Origin: Calditrichota bacterium
Lineage (GTDB): Bacteria > Calditrichota > Calditrichia > Calditrichales > J004
Assembly (NCBI GenBank): GCA_003696775.1
Contig: RFFS01000082.1
Location: 1 to 42,114 of the forward strand
Reading direction: 5' to 3'
DNA length: 42,114 nt
In this document: positions 18,172 to 28,973 of the stretch, in pieces
How the letters are laid out: every line of letters starts with the position of its first letter
How positions within the stretch are numbered: the stretch's first letter is position 1
Program-made: the position numbers and the translations under genes
The notes under the pieces: model-generated
The model's database searches: none
What the model saw: the letters and a program-made list of their open reading frames with translations, nothing else
What the model was told of the DNA's origin: nothing

Positions 18172-19523
18172 GGCTGTTCCAGCCAAACACGGTATTCCCG
18201 GGGCGCTAATGTGATGGTTTCGGGAAGGACACTCACTTTTTTGGAAAATATCTCCAATTGCTGTTTAACCCGTAATGATGCCGGGATATTTAGATGTGCC
18301 GTATTTTCCGCCAGATTAACCACCACGTATATCCGTTGATTGGACGTATGGCGCTCAAAAAAACAAATCTCCCCCGGCGAGGGGAATCGTCTGTAAGCGC
18401 CCTTATGCAGAGCGGGATAATCATGATAAGCGTGCATTAACGTTTGATAAAAAGCGGTAAGCGGGGAGGCCTTCCAGACTATGGTGTCTTTGTTAAAAAA
18501 GCGCAAGGTTTTATTAAGCCCGATTTCCTGTCCGGAATACAACAAGGGTTTCCCCGGCAGAGTGAACATCAATACCGCCAGAGGTTTATGCGCTTCGCCC
18601 AGCCGTTTTTCAATGGTACCGTGCCAACTGTTCTCATCGTGATTGGTTAAAAAGCGCATACGCATGGCTCCGGCGGGATAAAGCGCCTCTTCCCGGGTCA
18701 ATAACGTATCGATCAGGCGGGGCGCCACTATGCCGCGGGCGATACCGTTGAATGCCTTATACATACGCCAACTATAGGTCATATCAAAAGCTCTTTGGTG
18801 GAGAAGCGCGTTTTCACCCTCGGCCAACATGAATACCGGTTTAATTGATTCCAGAAAGGGCCGCAGGGCATCCCAGAAATCCAGGGGCACCATTTCCGCC
18901 ACATCACAGCGGAATCCATCCAGGTTAAATTCCCGAATCCACCAGGCCATGGTGTGCGCCATGGAATCGCGCAGCGCCTTTTGGGTATAATCCAGAGCAT
19001 ATACATCGCTCCAATCCTCCAACGGCGGGCGAAAGTGTCCCCCGGCATCTTTCTGATAAAAATGGGGCTGTTCCCTGACCCAGGGATGATCCAAAGCCGT
19101 ATGATTGGCCACCCAGTCTAAAATGACATACATTCCCAGTTGATGCGCTTCTTCTATCAAAGCTTTTAAATCCTGTGCCGTACCGAATTCCGGATTGACC
19201 GCCCGGTAGTTCCGTATGGCATAATAGGAACCAAGGCGGCCCTTGCGCCCAACCCGGCCAATGGGCTGTACCGGCATCAGCCACAGGATATCCACCCCCA
19301 GTTTTTTTAAGCGCGGTAAATGCGTGCGGAAAGCGTTAAAGGTACCTTCCGGGGTGTATTGTCGGATGTTCACTTCATAAATCGTGGCCGGAATGGACCA
19401 CCATGGATGTTTCACAATGGATAGCGGTTGCGCCAATTTTTTCTCCCCGTTTGTCACACATTGCACCAGTAACAACCCAATCAGAATGCTATTTGCCCAA
19501 AAGCCCCATTTACGTTTGTTCAT
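18168..19523 (-). CDS. Alpha-amylase family (GH13) lipoprotein
   Basis: Hydrolyses or rearranges alpha-glucans outside the cytoplasm. The N-terminus has a signal with lipobox (LLLVQC, Cys at about 22), so it is probably anchored to a membrane. The catalytic barrel shows GH13 motifs: VILDWVANHTA (region I), GFRCDVAEMV (nucleophile Asp), FMLAEGEN (acid/base Glu) and FLTNHDENSW (third Asp). A C-terminal beta domain follows (about 365-451). At 451 residues it is compact. It may supply sugars for glycogen made by GlgA, but that is inference. It is divergent from trxB. Confidence 0.9.
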   Translation of the reverse strand: MNKRKWGFWANSILIGLLLVQCVTNGEKKLAQPLSIVKHPWWSIPATIYEVNIRQYTPEGTFNAFRTHLPRLKKLGVDILWLMPVQPIGRVGRKGRLGSYYAIRNYRAVNPEFGTAQDLKALIEEAHQLGMYVILDWVANHTALDHPWVREQPHFYQKDAGGHFRPPLEDWSDVYALDYTQKALRDSMAHTMAWWIREFNLDGFRCDVAEMVPLDFWDALRPFLESIKPVFMLAEGENALLHQRAFDMTYSWRMYKAFNGIARGIVAPRLIDTLLTREEALYPAGAMRMRFLTNHDENSWHGTIEKRLGEAHKPLAVLMFTLPGKPLLYSGQEIGLNKTLRFFNKDTIVWKASPLTAFYQTLMHAYHDYPALHKGAYRRFPSPGEICFFERHTSNQRIYVVVNLAENTAHLNIPASLRVKQQLEIFSKKVSVLPETITLAPREYRVWLEQP

Positions 19524-19647
19524 TTTCCCATGTGACGGTTTGGTGATAAAACTTTTAGTAAATTAACGGAAAACAGGATGTAACGCACACATAAATACCA
19601 CATCAAAAAATGAAATTTACAACGAACACACTTGGACAGGAGAGAAA

Positions 19648-20601
19648 ATGAGCAAGCATATTCATTATGACGTATTGATTTTAGGCAGCGGCCCGGCCGG
19701 TTTAACCGCCGCGATTTATGCCGCGCGCGCCAACCTAAGCGTGATGGTTTTGGAAGGGCATCAACCCGGCGGCCAACTCACCATCACAACGGATGTGGAA
19801 AACTTCCCCGGCTTTCCCGATGGGATAATGGGACCGCAATTAATGGAAGATATGCGAAAACAGGCGCAGCGGTTTGGCGCCGAGACTAAGTTTGAACGGG
19901 CTGAAAAAGTGGATTTTTCCAAACGCCCCTTTACCGTTTTCGGAGAATCACAAACCTATACGGCGGGCGCGGTGATTATTTCCACCGGCGCCTCGGCCCG
20001 TTTACTGGGTCTGGAGTCGGAATCCCGTCTGATGGGCCACGGTGTATCGGCCTGCGCCACATGCGACGGCTTTTTCTTTACCGATAAGGAAATCATCGTT
20101 GTGGGCGGCGGCGATTCGGCCATGGAAGAAGCCACCTTTCTGACTAAATTCGCATCCAAGGTATATGTGGTACACCGCCGTGATGAGTTCCGCGCCTCGA
20201 AAATCATGATCAAAAAAGCGGAAGCCAATCCCAAAATTGAATTCATCATGAATCACACCGTTGATGAAATCCTCGGTGACGACCATGTTACCGGCGTACG
20301 CCTGAAAAACACACAAACCGGCGAAAAAAAAGAAATGCCCATAGACGGCGTTTTTCTGGCCATCGGACACTCACCCAATACACACATTTTTGAAACACTG
20401 GAAAAAGATGAGAACGGCTATCTGATCACCAAAGCGGGCAGCACACACACCAATATTGAAGGTGTGTTTGCCTGTGGAGATGTTCAGGACAGCATTTACC
20501 GTCAGGCGATCACCGCCGCGGGCAGCGGTTGCATGGCCGCGCTGGACGCCGAACGCTGGCTGGAAGCTCAGGAAGTGGTTGAAGAAAGCGCAAACGCTTA
20601 G
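19648..20601 (+). CDS. trxB: Thioredoxin reductase (NADPH, low-molecular-weight type)
   Basis: A flavoenzyme transferring electrons from NADPH to thioredoxin. The 317-residue length is standard. The FAD-binding [10 protein letters not shown] lies near the N-terminus, the redox-active CATC (C136/C139) is followed by DG, and the NADPH-binding [10 protein letters not shown] motif and the C-terminal [11 protein letters not shown] motif are all present. An AGGAGA ribosome site sits shortly before ATG. Its probable partner is the thioredoxin at 15.4 kb. Confidence 0.96.
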   Translation: MSKHIHYDVLILGSGPAGLTAAIYAARANLSVMVLEGHQPGGQLTITTDVENFPGFPDGIMGPQLMEDMRKQAQRFGAETKFERAEKVDFSKRPFTVFGESQTYTAGAVIISTGASARLLGLESESRLMGHGVSACATCDGFFFTDKEIIVVGGGDSAMEEATFLTKFASKVYVVHRRDEFRASKIMIKKAEANPKIEFIMNHTVDEILGDDHVTGVRLKNTQTGEKKEMPIDGVFLAIGHSPNTHIFETLEKDENGYLITKAGSTHTNIEGVFACGDVQDSIYRQAITAAGSGCMAALDAERWLEAQEVVEESANA

Positions 20602-20612
20602 AGCTATTTCAT

Positions 20613-20645
20613 ATCTCCCCGGCTGATGTCGGGGAGATTATTTTA
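20613..20645 (+). terminator. Rho-independent terminator of trxB
   Basis: A 9-bp stem ATCTCCCCG / CGGGGAGAT (20613-20621 with 20630-20638) with an 8-nt loop, followed on the plus strand by TATTTT. The T tract overlaps the end of the convergent metH gene. Confidence 0.7.
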
Positions 20646-23600
20646 ACAAGGGACTCAGCCACTTGCGTCCTTCTTTTTCATCCCATCCTTTACGACGGCA
20701 ATAATCGGCCAATTGATCTTCCCCGATGGATGCAATGCCAAAATAGGCGGCGCGCGGGTGAGCAAAATACCAACCGGCCACCGCGGCGGCGGGAGTCATG
20801 GCATAATGTTCCGTAAGTTGCAAACCGGTATGCCGCGTTACTTCCAACAGATCGAACAATGTGCCCTTTTCCGTATGATCCGGACAGGCGGGGTATCCCG
20901 GCGCGGGACGGATACCGCGGTATTTCTCGGCTATCAGGGCGTCGTTATCCAGCGCTTCATGTGGCGCGTATCCCCAAATTTCACGCCGTACCTGCTCATG
21001 CAAATGCTCCGCGAAGGCTTCCGCCAGACGATCCGCCAGGGACTGAACCAATATCGCGCGGTAATCATCATGATCCTCTTTATACCCCCTTGTAAGGGCA
21101 TCCAGGCCATCGGCGCATTGCACGGCAAACGCACCCATATAATCCGGTTTGCCACTCTCAACGGGCGCCACAAAATCCGCCAGACACATATTCGCTTTGC
21201 CATGACGCTTAGCCATTTGTTGCCGCAACATATACAGGGTCGCTTTCACCGTTTGGCGCTGTTCGTCTTCATAAATCAGGATATCGTCGCCGCGGGAGGC
21301 GGCGGGAAACAGGCGGCAAACGCCGTGGGCGCGCAGTTTTTTGCCGGCCATAATTTCATCCAACAGAGCTTGTGCGTCGTCATAAAGGCGGCGGGCTTCC
21401 TCACCCACGCGCGGATCATCCAAAATATCCGGGAAACGCCCCTTTAATTCCCAGGCCGCGAAAAAAGGCGTCCAGTCGATACGCTGTCGCAGACGTTCCA
21501 GGGGAAAATCACGTAAAACGGTTAATTCCAATGAACGCGGCGTTGTTATCCCGATCTTACTCCAGTCTGTTTGCAGCGCATTGCGACGCGCCTCGTCAAT
21601 GGGAATGTGATGGGCGTTTTTACGGCTAAACTGCTCACGGATACGCGCGTATTCTTCACGAGTCGATTGAGTGTATTCCATGCAGGTAACCGGATGTAAT
21701 AATTTGCTGATTACATCAACTGCACGCGAGGCGTCCAGCACATGGCTGATAGGTCCGGAATATTCGGGTTCGATTTTTACGGCCGTATGTTTTTTGGAAG
21801 TGGTGGCGCCGCCAATAAGCAGGGGAATTTGGAATTTCTCTCTTTCCATCTCACGGGCTACATGCACCATCTCATCCAACGAAGGCGTAATCAGGCCGCT
21901 TAAGCCGATGGCATCGGCTTTTTCTTCCCGGGCGCGGGCCAGAATCTGTTCCGCCGGCACCATTACCCCCATATCGATAACTTCAAAATTGTTGCAGCCC
22001 AACACCACGCCCACAATGTTTTTTCCGATATCATGTACATCGCCTTTTACGGTGGCCAAAAGAATTTTTCCGGCGGTGGTACTGTGTCCTTTTTTTTGTG
22101 CCTCAAGAAAAGGCAAAAGATAGGCCACCGCTTTTTTCATCACCCGCGCGCTTTTAACAACCTGCGGCAAAAACATTTTTCCGGCGCCAAACAGATCGCC
22201 AACCACATTCATCCCGTTCATCAACGGTCCCTCGATGACGTCTAACGGGTCGTCCGCGTCCAGCCGCGCTTCTTCCACATCTTCTTCAATAAATTGGGTG
22301 ATGCCCTTGATCAGGGCGTGTTCCAAACGTTTTGCCACCGGCCAGCCGCGCCACTCCGCTTCATCTTTCCGGCTTTGGGCTTTTACGTTATACTGCCCGG
22401 CAAACGCGATCAGTTTATCGGTGGCATCCGGCGCGCGATCGAATAAAACATCTTCCACCCTTTTTAGCAAGTCCTGTTCAATTTCCTCGTAAACGGTAAT
22501 CTGTCCGGCGTTGACAATACCCATATCCATTCCGGCCTGAATGGCGTGATACAAAAATGCCGAATGCATCGCTTCGCGGATGGTGTTTTGTCCGCGAAAA
22601 GCAAAGGAGAGGTTACTTACGCCGCCGCTGACTTTGGCGCCGGGCAGATGTTTTTTAATCCACCGCACGGCTTCGATATAATGGATGGCGTAACGGTTGT
22701 GTTCGGCGATGCCCGTTGCCACGGCAAAGATATTGGGATCAAAGATGATATCCTGCGCGGGGAAATCCATTTCCTCCGTAAGGATATGATAGGCGCGTTG
22801 ACAAATGGAGATTTTACGCTCAAAGGAATCGGCCTGCCCTTCTTCATCAAAAGCCATCACCACCACGGCGGCGCCATACAGCCGGGCCAGACGGGCGTGT
22901 TCCCGAAAGACGGCTTCTCCTTCCTTTAGACTGATGGAATTGATGATCGCCTTACCCTGAATGTTTTGCAATCCGGTTTCAATCACGCTCAAACGAGACG
23001 AATCGATCATGAACGGCACTTTACAGATTTCCGGCTCGGCGGCCAGTAAACGCAAAAAGCGCTTCATCACCTTTTCGGAATCCAGCAGACCTTCATCCAT
23101 ATTAATGTCGAGAATCTGAGCACCGTTTTCCACCTGAGCGCGGGCCACTTCCAGTGCTTCTTCATATTTTTCTTCGCGTATCAAACGGGCAAAACGCCGT
23201 GAACCGGTTACGTTGCACCGTTCCCCGATATTAATAAAGTTGGATTCCGGACGCACGGTAAGTGCTTCCAGGCCGCTGAATTGGGTATGTTTTTTTACCG
23301 GGGGAATAACACGCGGCGGCAGACCTTCCATGGCATCGGCAAAGGCGCGGATATGTTCCGGAGTGGTGCCGCAGCAACCGCCCACCATGTTCACATATCC
23401 GGAGCGGGCATAATCCACCAACACTTCGGTCATTTGGCGGGGCGTTTCATCGTATTCACCAAAGGCATTGGGTAAACCGGCGTTGGGATAAAGGGTAACA
23501 AAACAGTCGGCCAGCCGGGCAAGTTCTTCGATGAAGGGCCGCATCTGTTTGGGACCCAGCGAGCAATTAAGCCCGATACTGAATGGGCGTGCGTGTCTGA

Positions 23601-24315
23601 CCGATATCCAAAACGCTTCCAGTGTTTGTCCGGACAGGGTCCGGCCGCTCATATCCACAATGGTAAAGGAAATCATCACCGGAAGTCTAAAACCCTTTTC
23701 CCGAAACACCTGTTCCATGGCAAACAGCGCGGCCTTGGCGTTCAGGGTGTCAAAAATGGTTTCCAGCAACAACAGATCGGCGCCGCCGTCCATCAAACCG
23801 CGTATCTGATCGCCATAAGCCTCCACCATCTCCATAAAATCCACCGCCCGGTAGGCCGGATTGCCCACATCGGGCGATAGGGAAAGTGTCTGATTGGTGG
23901 GACCGATGGAGCCGGCCACGAATTTATCGGAACGATTATGGGTACGCTTAAAGGCATCCACCGTTTCCCGCGCCAGTTGGGCGGAAACCTTGTTCAGTTC
24001 ATAAGCCAGTCCTGTCATGTTGTAATCGCGCAGGGAAATGGCGTTGGCGTTGAAGGTGTTGGTCTCAATCAAATCGGCGCCGGCGTCCAGGTAGGCGCTG
24101 TGGATGTCGCGAATGATATCCGGGCGGGTCATACTCAGCAGATCGTTATTACCCTTCAAAGTGCCTTCATGGTTCTGAAAACGTTCCCCCCTAAAATCCG
24201 CTTCGTTGAGTTTATGACGTTGAATCATGGTCCCCATGGCGCCGTCCAGAACAAGGATACGTTTTTCAAGAACAGTGCGCAGGGCCGTTTCCGTTGCGGT
24301 ATTGTTATGTCTCAT
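20638..24315 (-). CDS. metH: Cobalamin-dependent methionine synthase
   Basis: Transfers a methyl group from 5-methyltetrahydrofolate to homocysteine through cobalamin. All four modules are present in 1225 residues, a full-length enzyme. The homocysteine domain has Zn ligands C251 (LNCSLGP), C314 and C315 ([10 protein letters not shown]). The pterin domain runs about 355-620 ([14 protein letters not shown]). The B12 module has its lower ligand H761 in DVHDIGKN. The C-terminal AdoMet activation domain covers about 900-1225, with the [12 protein letters not shown] motif near residue 1145. I see no cobalamin or SAM riboswitch in the 237 nt to the right. A ribosome site AAGGTGA precedes ATG. Confidence 0.97.
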   Translation of the reverse strand: MRHNNTATETALRTVLEKRILVLDGAMGTMIQRHKLNEADFRGERFQNHEGTLKGNNDLLSMTRPDIIRDIHSAYLDAGADLIETNTFNANAISLRDYNMTGLAYELNKVSAQLARETVDAFKRTHNRSDKFVAGSIGPTNQTLSLSPDVGNPAYRAVDFMEMVEAYGDQIRGLMDGGADLLLLETIFDTLNAKAALFAMEQVFREKGFRLPVMISFTIVDMSGRTLSGQTLEAFWISVRHARPFSIGLNCSLGPKQMRPFIEELARLADCFVTLYPNAGLPNAFGEYDETPRQMTEVLVDYARSGYVNMVGGCCGTTPEHIRAFADAMEGLPPRVIPPVKKHTQFSGLEALTVRPESNFINIGERCNVTGSRRFARLIREEKYEEALEVARAQVENGAQILDINMDEGLLDSEKVMKRFLRLLAAEPEICKVPFMIDSSRLSVIETGLQNIQGKAIINSISLKEGEAVFREHARLARLYGAAVVVMAFDEEGQADSFERKISICQRAYHILTEEMDFPAQDIIFDPNIFAVATGIAEHNRYAIHYIEAVRWIKKHLPGAKVSGGVSNLSFAFRGQNTIREAMHSAFLYHAIQAGMDMGIVNAGQITVYEEIEQDLLKRVEDVLFDRAPDATDKLIAFAGQYNVKAQSRKDEAEWRGWPVAKRLEHALIKGITQFIEEDVEEARLDADDPLDVIEGPLMNGMNVVGDLFGAGKMFLPQVVKSARVMKKAVAYLLPFLEAQKKGHSTTAGKILLATVKGDVHDIGKNIVGVVLGCNNFEVIDMGVMVPAEQILARAREEKADAIGLSGLITPSLDEMVHVAREMEREKFQIPLLIGGATTSKKHTAVKIEPEYSGPISHVLDASRAVDVISKLLHPVTCMEYTQSTREEYARIREQFSRKNAHHIPIDEARRNALQTDWSKIGITTPRSLELTVLRDFPLERLRQRIDWTPFFAAWELKGRFPDILDDPRVGEEARRLYDDAQALLDEIMAGKKLRAHGVCRLFPAASRGDDILIYEDEQRQTVKATLYMLRQQMAKRHGKANMCLADFVAPVESGKPDYMGAFAVQCADGLDALTRGYKEDHDDYRAILVQSLADRLAEAFAEHLHEQVRREIWGYAPHEALDNDALIAEKYRGIRPAPGYPACPDHTEKGTLFDLLEVTRHTGLQLTEHYAMTPAAAVAGWYFAHPRAAYFGIASIGEDQLADYCRRKGWDEKEGRKWLSPLLK

Positions 24316-24552
24316 AAAAGACCATCACCTTTTTATTAATAAGCTAAAGTGGAAAGTTAACCGTATTGCCGGATAATTCAAAAACAATAGGATCATTCGG
24401 CACATTGCGGTAAAAAGAAAGCGTTTTGCGCATTGTTTTTATTTGTTTTTTGTTTTAAACTTCCCGTTTCGTCCGCAAGGCATGAACGGATAACCCAAAA
24501 CGGTAAATCCCGTCGTCCGGTCTGTAAATTTATTTAATGAAATGAAGCAGCT

Positions 24553-25536
24553 ATGAATGAATTTTTGATAAAAATGCATGATTATGTGAAACAGGCCCGT
24601 CATATCCTTGTTTCCACCCATCTCAGCGCCGACGGCGACGCTCTGGGCAGCCTGTTGGCCGTCAGTTTGTATCTGGAGCAGATAGGTAAAAAACACCGGG
24701 TCATCATTCATGACGCGCAAATCGATCATCGTTTTGATTATCTTGCCCATTTCGATCGCATAGAATGCGCGGCGCGGACGCTTCAGGAAGAAAAACCAGA
24801 TTTTGATTGCGCCGTTATAGTGGATGTCCCCGGGCGTAAACGCATGGGCGACAGCGCCGATTTGCTCAAAGATGTGCCCGTGATCCTGAAAATCGATCAT
24901 CATCCCGCGGAAGACGATTTCACCTGTAATTTTGTGGATGAACAGGCTTCCTCGGCGGCGGCGCTGGTGTATGAATGGCTGGAAGCCGGCGCTGTCCGGT
25001 TGAATAAATCGCTGGCCGATGCTTTATATACCGGTATTATTTCCGACACCGGCCGGCTGTCCTATTCCAATACCCGCGCTCGGGACCTGGAAATTTGCGC
25101 CCGGTTGGTGGAAGCCGGCGTGGAAGTGGAGGCCATCACCAATCAGCTTTTTTTCAATAATCCCTATAAAGCCTTGCGTGTGGTGGGACTGGGACTGGTA
25201 AAAATGCAACAGGCACTCGACGGACGTCTGGCGTACACCACACTACCACTCGCCGCTTTGCAGGGGGTGGATCAAAGCGACCTGGAAGAACTGGCTAATT
25301 ATCCTGTTTCCGTGCGGGGCGCCAAAGTGGGCGCCTATATCCGCGAAATCGAACCCGATTTTTATAAAATAAGCCTGCGTTCCCGCAGCCGGACAGATGT
25401 GCGAAAAGTGGCACAGGAGTTCAACGGTGGCGGGCATTATCACGCAGCGGGCTGCCGGTTTAAGGGCACAAAGCAAGCTTTACTGGATAAACTGATCAGC
25501 GCGGTTGAAAAGCAATTGCTGGCCGCGGGGGAATAA
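24553..25536 (+). CDS. nrnA: DHH-family phosphoesterase (NrnA-like nano-RNase / pAp phosphatase)
   Basis: Degrades short oligoribonucleotides and/or pAp, by family knowledge. The 327-residue length fits NrnA. The DHH domain has HLSADGDALGS (motif I), IVDVPGRKRMGD (motif II), IDHHPAED (the DHH motif) and GIISDTGRLSYSNT (motif IV). The DHHA1 domain ends with the GGGH signature (FNGGGHYHAAGC). Substrate choice between nano-RNA, pAp and cyclic-dinucleotide products cannot be settled by eye. Confidence 0.92.
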   Translation: MNEFLIKMHDYVKQARHILVSTHLSADGDALGSLLAVSLYLEQIGKKHRVIIHDAQIDHRFDYLAHFDRIECAARTLQEEKPDFDCAVIVDVPGRKRMGDSADLLKDVPVILKIDHHPAEDDFTCNFVDEQASSAAALVYEWLEAGAVRLNKSLADALYTGIISDTGRLSYSNTRARDLEICARLVEAGVEVEAITNQLFFNNPYKALRVVGLGLVKMQQALDGRLAYTTLPLAALQGVDQSDLEELANYPVSVRGAKVGAYIREIEPDFYKISLRSRSRTDVRKVAQEFNGGGHYHAAGCRFKGTKQALLDKLISAVEKQLLAAGE

Positions 25537-25599
25537 ATCTTTTTGATCGCCCCTTATATATTACCAATCGGACGGAAAAGCGTTTTCAGAGATTGACCG

Positions 25600-27237
25600 C
25601 TAAAAAATCACTTTCCAGTTCTGATCCGGAGAGAGGCTAATAACTTTCTGTTTTTCAATATATTTGCGTAAAATGGTGCGCATATCTTCATTGGATTTAT
25701 GAATCACCGGCGCGTTCATGGCCCCGGCATAGACCATATGACCACCGCCACCGCTGGCACGATAGCTGTTCATGGCCACTAAATAGGTTTTATCCGGATC
25801 AAAGGGCCGTCCGTCACTCAAACCGCTGATCCGGATGCGCTTACCCACGGGCTTCGTGACATCAATGGTATAAAGGATACCGGCGGCCATATCGTAATTA
25901 AAACCCGGCCATTCCGTATTGGAAACCACCTGCCCATCCCGATAATGATAGTATCGCGCGGAATATTCAAGGAAATCCTTTATCTGCCGGCCCGTCATTT
26001 TCAGGGTATATAAAAAGTTTTCATACTGATACATGGCAAACACATCTTTTACACGTATGGGGCCCGGGGCCAATTCAAAACGGGGGTTAAAGCTGGCCGC
26101 GAAAGAGACCTCCGCGCCGCTGTAATCCATCTGAGCCCGGTTAATCAAATCCATCAGGGCCGTGTCTTCAAATCGGGCGCGCGATGCATTCAACGCCACA
26201 TCCAACGTACCAACTACTGTATTTATAAAATGGAGCGTTTTTTGGTGATAGTAACGGGTCAGGGAGAGAACCGCCTCATCGACCGGTACCGCGTTCATGG
26301 GTTCCAACCAGGCTTCCTTTTGTATAATACGCCTATGTCCGGTCGGTTCTTTTTCCATAACAATTTTAGCCACACCGAGATTTTTTGCCCAATAACCGGC
26401 ATTGAGCCGCAAAGCCTCCTGCCCGTCAAAACGCATGGCTTGCGCCCTGCCCACGGGCATGGGGCCGGCTTTATGGGAATGGCCGGCAAAAACGGCGTCA
26501 AATTCCGGTACTTGTTCCGCCACCAACCCGGATGCGTTTTCATTGGGGATACCCGCCGCGTCCGATTGCTTTTGCGAATAGGTGGCATCAAATCCGGCGT
26601 GAAAAATACCGATTAAGACATCCACACGCGGACGCAAAATTTGCGCATAACGACGGGCCGTGCTCACCATATCCGTCCAGGTGATACCCGGATAGAGGCT
26701 TTTATCCAACCACATGGGAATACCCGGCGTGGTCAACCCGATGATGCCCACGCGCAAACCGTTGCGTTCCACAATCGTGTAGGGCTTGAAATAGGTGTTT
26801 CCGTCTTCCATAACGGAATTGGCGGAGAGCCACGGGAACCGCGATTCATGTTCCGCGCGGTTGTAGACAAACAGAGATTGTTCAATATCATGATTGCCCA
26901 CGGCAAAAGCATCATAACGCATGTAATTCATCACCAACGGCATGGGATGCGGCACACCCGAAGCGTGTTTATTGAAATAGGCGGTCAACGGGGTACCCTG
27001 TATCAGATCACCGCAATCCACCAGCATTACATTTTTGTGTTTTTGGCGATAGCTCACCACACGGGTATAAATTTTAGCCATGCCGCGGGTATCGTCGGGT
27101 TGGTCTTTAAAATAATCATACGGATATATATTGCCGTGTACATCGGTGGTTTGCAATATGTATAATGTATCGGTTTGCACCCGGGCGAAAACGCTACCAT
27201 ATAAAGTAAATAAAATTAAAACTATCCACTTTTTCAT
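25600..27237 (-). CDS. Secreted 5'-nucleotidase / 2',3'-cyclic phosphodiesterase family protein
   Basis: A periplasmic nucleotide-salvage phosphoesterase with signal peptide MKKWIVLILFTLYGSVFA. The N-terminal calcineurin-like metallophosphatase domain has metal motifs TTDVHGNIYP, DCGDLIQGTP, VGNHDIEQ and GHSHKAGP. The C-terminal 5'-nucleotidase domain (about 330-530) has INRAQMDYSGAEVSFAASF and MNSYRASGGGGH for substrate stacking and binding. The 545-residue length matches the UshA/CpdB/YfkN group. Nucleotidase and cyclic phosphodiesterase activities cannot be separated by sequence alone here. It appears monocistronic. Confidence 0.92.
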   Translation of the reverse strand: MKKWIVLILFTLYGSVFARVQTDTLYILQTTDVHGNIYPYDYFKDQPDDTRGMAKIYTRVVSYRQKHKNVMLVDCGDLIQGTPLTAYFNKHASGVPHPMPLVMNYMRYDAFAVGNHDIEQSLFVYNRAEHESRFPWLSANSVMEDGNTYFKPYTIVERNGLRVGIIGLTTPGIPMWLDKSLYPGITWTDMVSTARRYAQILRPRVDVLIGIFHAGFDATYSQKQSDAAGIPNENASGLVAEQVPEFDAVFAGHSHKAGPMPVGRAQAMRFDGQEALRLNAGYWAKNLGVAKIVMEKEPTGHRRIIQKEAWLEPMNAVPVDEAVLSLTRYYHQKTLHFINTVVGTLDVALNASRARFEDTALMDLINRAQMDYSGAEVSFAASFNPRFELAPGPIRVKDVFAMYQYENFLYTLKMTGRQIKDFLEYSARYYHYRDGQVVSNTEWPGFNYDMAAGILYTIDVTKPVGKRIRISGLSDGRPFDPDKTYLVAMNSYRASGGGGHMVYAGAMNAPVIHKSNEDMRTILRKYIEKQKVISLSPDQNWKVIF

Positions 27238-27361
27238 AATTGATTTCCCATACGTTTATAGTACAATGTTCATTTATAACATTATTAAAAATGAGGCGTT
27301 CCATTTTTTTAAATAAGAATCCCTGCCAGACAACGAAGAAATAACGAAAGAAAATGAATAA

Positions 27362-27991
27362 CTATGAAGGGATTATTTCATAAGTCAGATGCACTGTTTC
27401 CCCAATGGTTACTTTTTTCGGGGCGAAGTGCGCACCGTAATTTGCAGACGGCTCAAGCAGCATATTATAAGATTGTTCCTTTATATGCACATCAAATGTA
27501 CCATAATCTATCTGTAAGATCGGGCCCAGTTTGATATCGGCGGCACGGGCCAGGGCTTCCGCGTTATCCCGGGCGGTGCGCACCGCTTCTTCCATGGCCT
27601 GATGACGCAGGGCTTCTTTATCTCTCACCGAAAACCGGATGTTGATTTCCGCGCTGCTTTGTCCGCCGGCAATCAATCCCAATACCCGGCTTAGCAACTC
27701 CCGTTCCATCGGAAACTCTATCACCAGGTTATGACGGGCAAAAAATCCGGCAAAAATATCCTCACCGTCCACATCACGGTATTTGATACGTAAATCATAA
27801 TCGCTGGTTTTCACCTGTTCGGCGTCCAGTCCGGCCTGTTCTATGTTTTTTTTCAGATGATAGGTACGCGAATCCAGAGTTTGCATACATATAGCGTAAT
27901 TGCTGCTTTCCGCGTTCACCTCGAAGGAAAGGATTACCCAATCCGATTCCCCGGAAATCTCACTACGGCCTTCAACCCTTAATACACGCAT
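27362..27991 (-). CDS. SIMPL (DUF541) domain protein
   Basis: A 209-residue protein of the SIMPL/DUF541 family. The N-terminal strand VEGRSEISGESDWVILSFEV and the later EEAVRTARDNAEALARAADI helix are diagnostic. Function is unknown; some members bind signalling kinases or act in the periplasm. Unlike many bacterial members it has no visible signal peptide and starts straight in the domain, so it may be cytoplasmic. An AGGAG ribosome site precedes the ATG. It is separated from the DUF5777 gene by about 90 nt. Confidence 0.85.
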   Translation of the reverse strand: MRVLRVEGRSEISGESDWVILSFEVNAESSNYAICMQTLDSRTYHLKKNIEQAGLDAEQVKTSDYDLRIKYRDVDGEDIFAGFFARHNLVIEFPMERELLSRVLGLIAGGQSSAEINIRFSVRDKEALRHQAMEEAVRTARDNAEALARAADIKLGPILQIDYGTFDVHIKEQSYNMLLEPSANYGAHFAPKKVTIGETVHLTYEIIPS

Positions 27992-28081
27992 GCATTCTTC
28001 TCCTGTCGATTAACGATTTTTGAATATAGTCAAAAATGCGATGCCCGGGCAACAGGACAGGAAATTTTTCTTTACTTTCGG

Positions 28082-28966
28082 TTATAATTCCCGTGTTATG
28101 CCAAACGCGAAAACAATATTATCCGCATTAAACGCATGCTCTGCTCCGATGTGATATTGGGTCGGGTTGAGCCGTCGGTTATTTGTAAGAAAAAGATAGA
28201 ACACATGGCCGCCGGTTTCCAACGCCAGCCCGCCGGCCCAGGATGGATGCGAGGCACGCTCGGAAGAGGCATCATAGTGGATATTTCCGTTCCAACCGCC
28301 CAGAACCGATCCCGATTCCACAAACACACTCCACATCCGATTGAAGAAATATTGCACATAGACAGGCAAAGCAAAGGTGTATTTCGGCTGTTGATCGTAA
28401 TCATTTGCGAAAATAAAGCTGTTATAAATCCACACCGGCGTCAGGCCGATTCCCAGTTTATTATCCAGGAACATGGTATTGGCAATAAAACGCACATAGT
28501 ATTGAAAACTGTTGGGATCGAGGGCGTCGCGTTTGTTTAAGCCGCTCAGGGCTTCGCTATTCAGGGCATACCCTGCTTCCACCGCCATGGCAAGCGGCAC
28601 TTCGGCATAGCGTTCCGCCATAATTTTATACTTGATGCGGATATCCAGATTATCCTGAATATTACTGCGCCCGAGGGTAATCATCCAGTTTTGCGTCAAA
28701 CCGTAAGCCAGGGCGGTGCGCATATTTACCGGACCGTCGATGCCGTACAGACCGTCGTATCCCGTGGATAACGGACTGAAACGATGGCTGATTTCATAAA
28801 AGAAATCACCTTTTTTCAATGTTTCGGCGGTAGGCAGATTGGCCAGTTGCGAACTGTGAAACAGACTCAAAGGCGCCTTTTGCGGTGCCTTGGCCCGTTT
28901 CCAGGAGGGTTGTGCCCCTAACAGCAGGGGCAGTAACAAAATCATTCCCACACGAATCATTAACAT
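28082..28966 (-). CDS. DUF5777-like outer-membrane beta-barrel protein
   Basis: Signal peptide (MLMIRVGMILLLPLLLG), then a conserved segment at about 40-75 (SSQLANLPTAETLKKGDFFYEISHRFSP), which is the DUF5777 N-terminal pattern. The remainder is about ten amphipathic strands with aromatic residues, ending in FAFGITREL, as expected for an outer-membrane barrel. Length 294. It starts 7 nt after the YceI stop, so it is co-translated with it. In related bacteria DUF5777 genes are often found beside YceI and cytochrome lipoproteins; this is from memory and needs checking. Function is unknown. Confidence 0.75.
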   Translation of the reverse strand: MLMIRVGMILLLPLLLGAQPSWKRAKAPQKAPLSLFHSSQLANLPTAETLKKGDFFYEISHRFSPLSTGYDGLYGIDGPVNMRTALAYGLTQNWMITLGRSNIQDNLDIRIKYKIMAERYAEVPLAMAVEAGYALNSEALSGLNKRDALDPNSFQYYVRFIANTMFLDNKLGIGLTPVWIYNSFIFANDYDQQPKYTFALPVYVQYFFNRMWSVFVESGSVLGGWNGNIHYDASSERASHPSWAGGLALETGGHVFYLFLTNNRRLNPTQYHIGAEHAFNADNIVFAFGITREL

Positions 28967-28973
28967 ATGCGCC

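Noticed and set aside
20713-21447. Long plus-strand frame of 244 codons opposite metH
   Set aside because: Antisense to the conserved activation domain of metH; residue pattern is not protein-like.
24316-24552. Possible cobalamin or SAM riboswitch before metH
   Set aside because: No B12-box or SAM-riboswitch core stems visible, and the leader is short.
24439-24903. Minus-strand 154-codon ORF overlapping the DHH gene
   Set aside because: Lies opposite a gene with full DHH motifs; it is a shadow frame.
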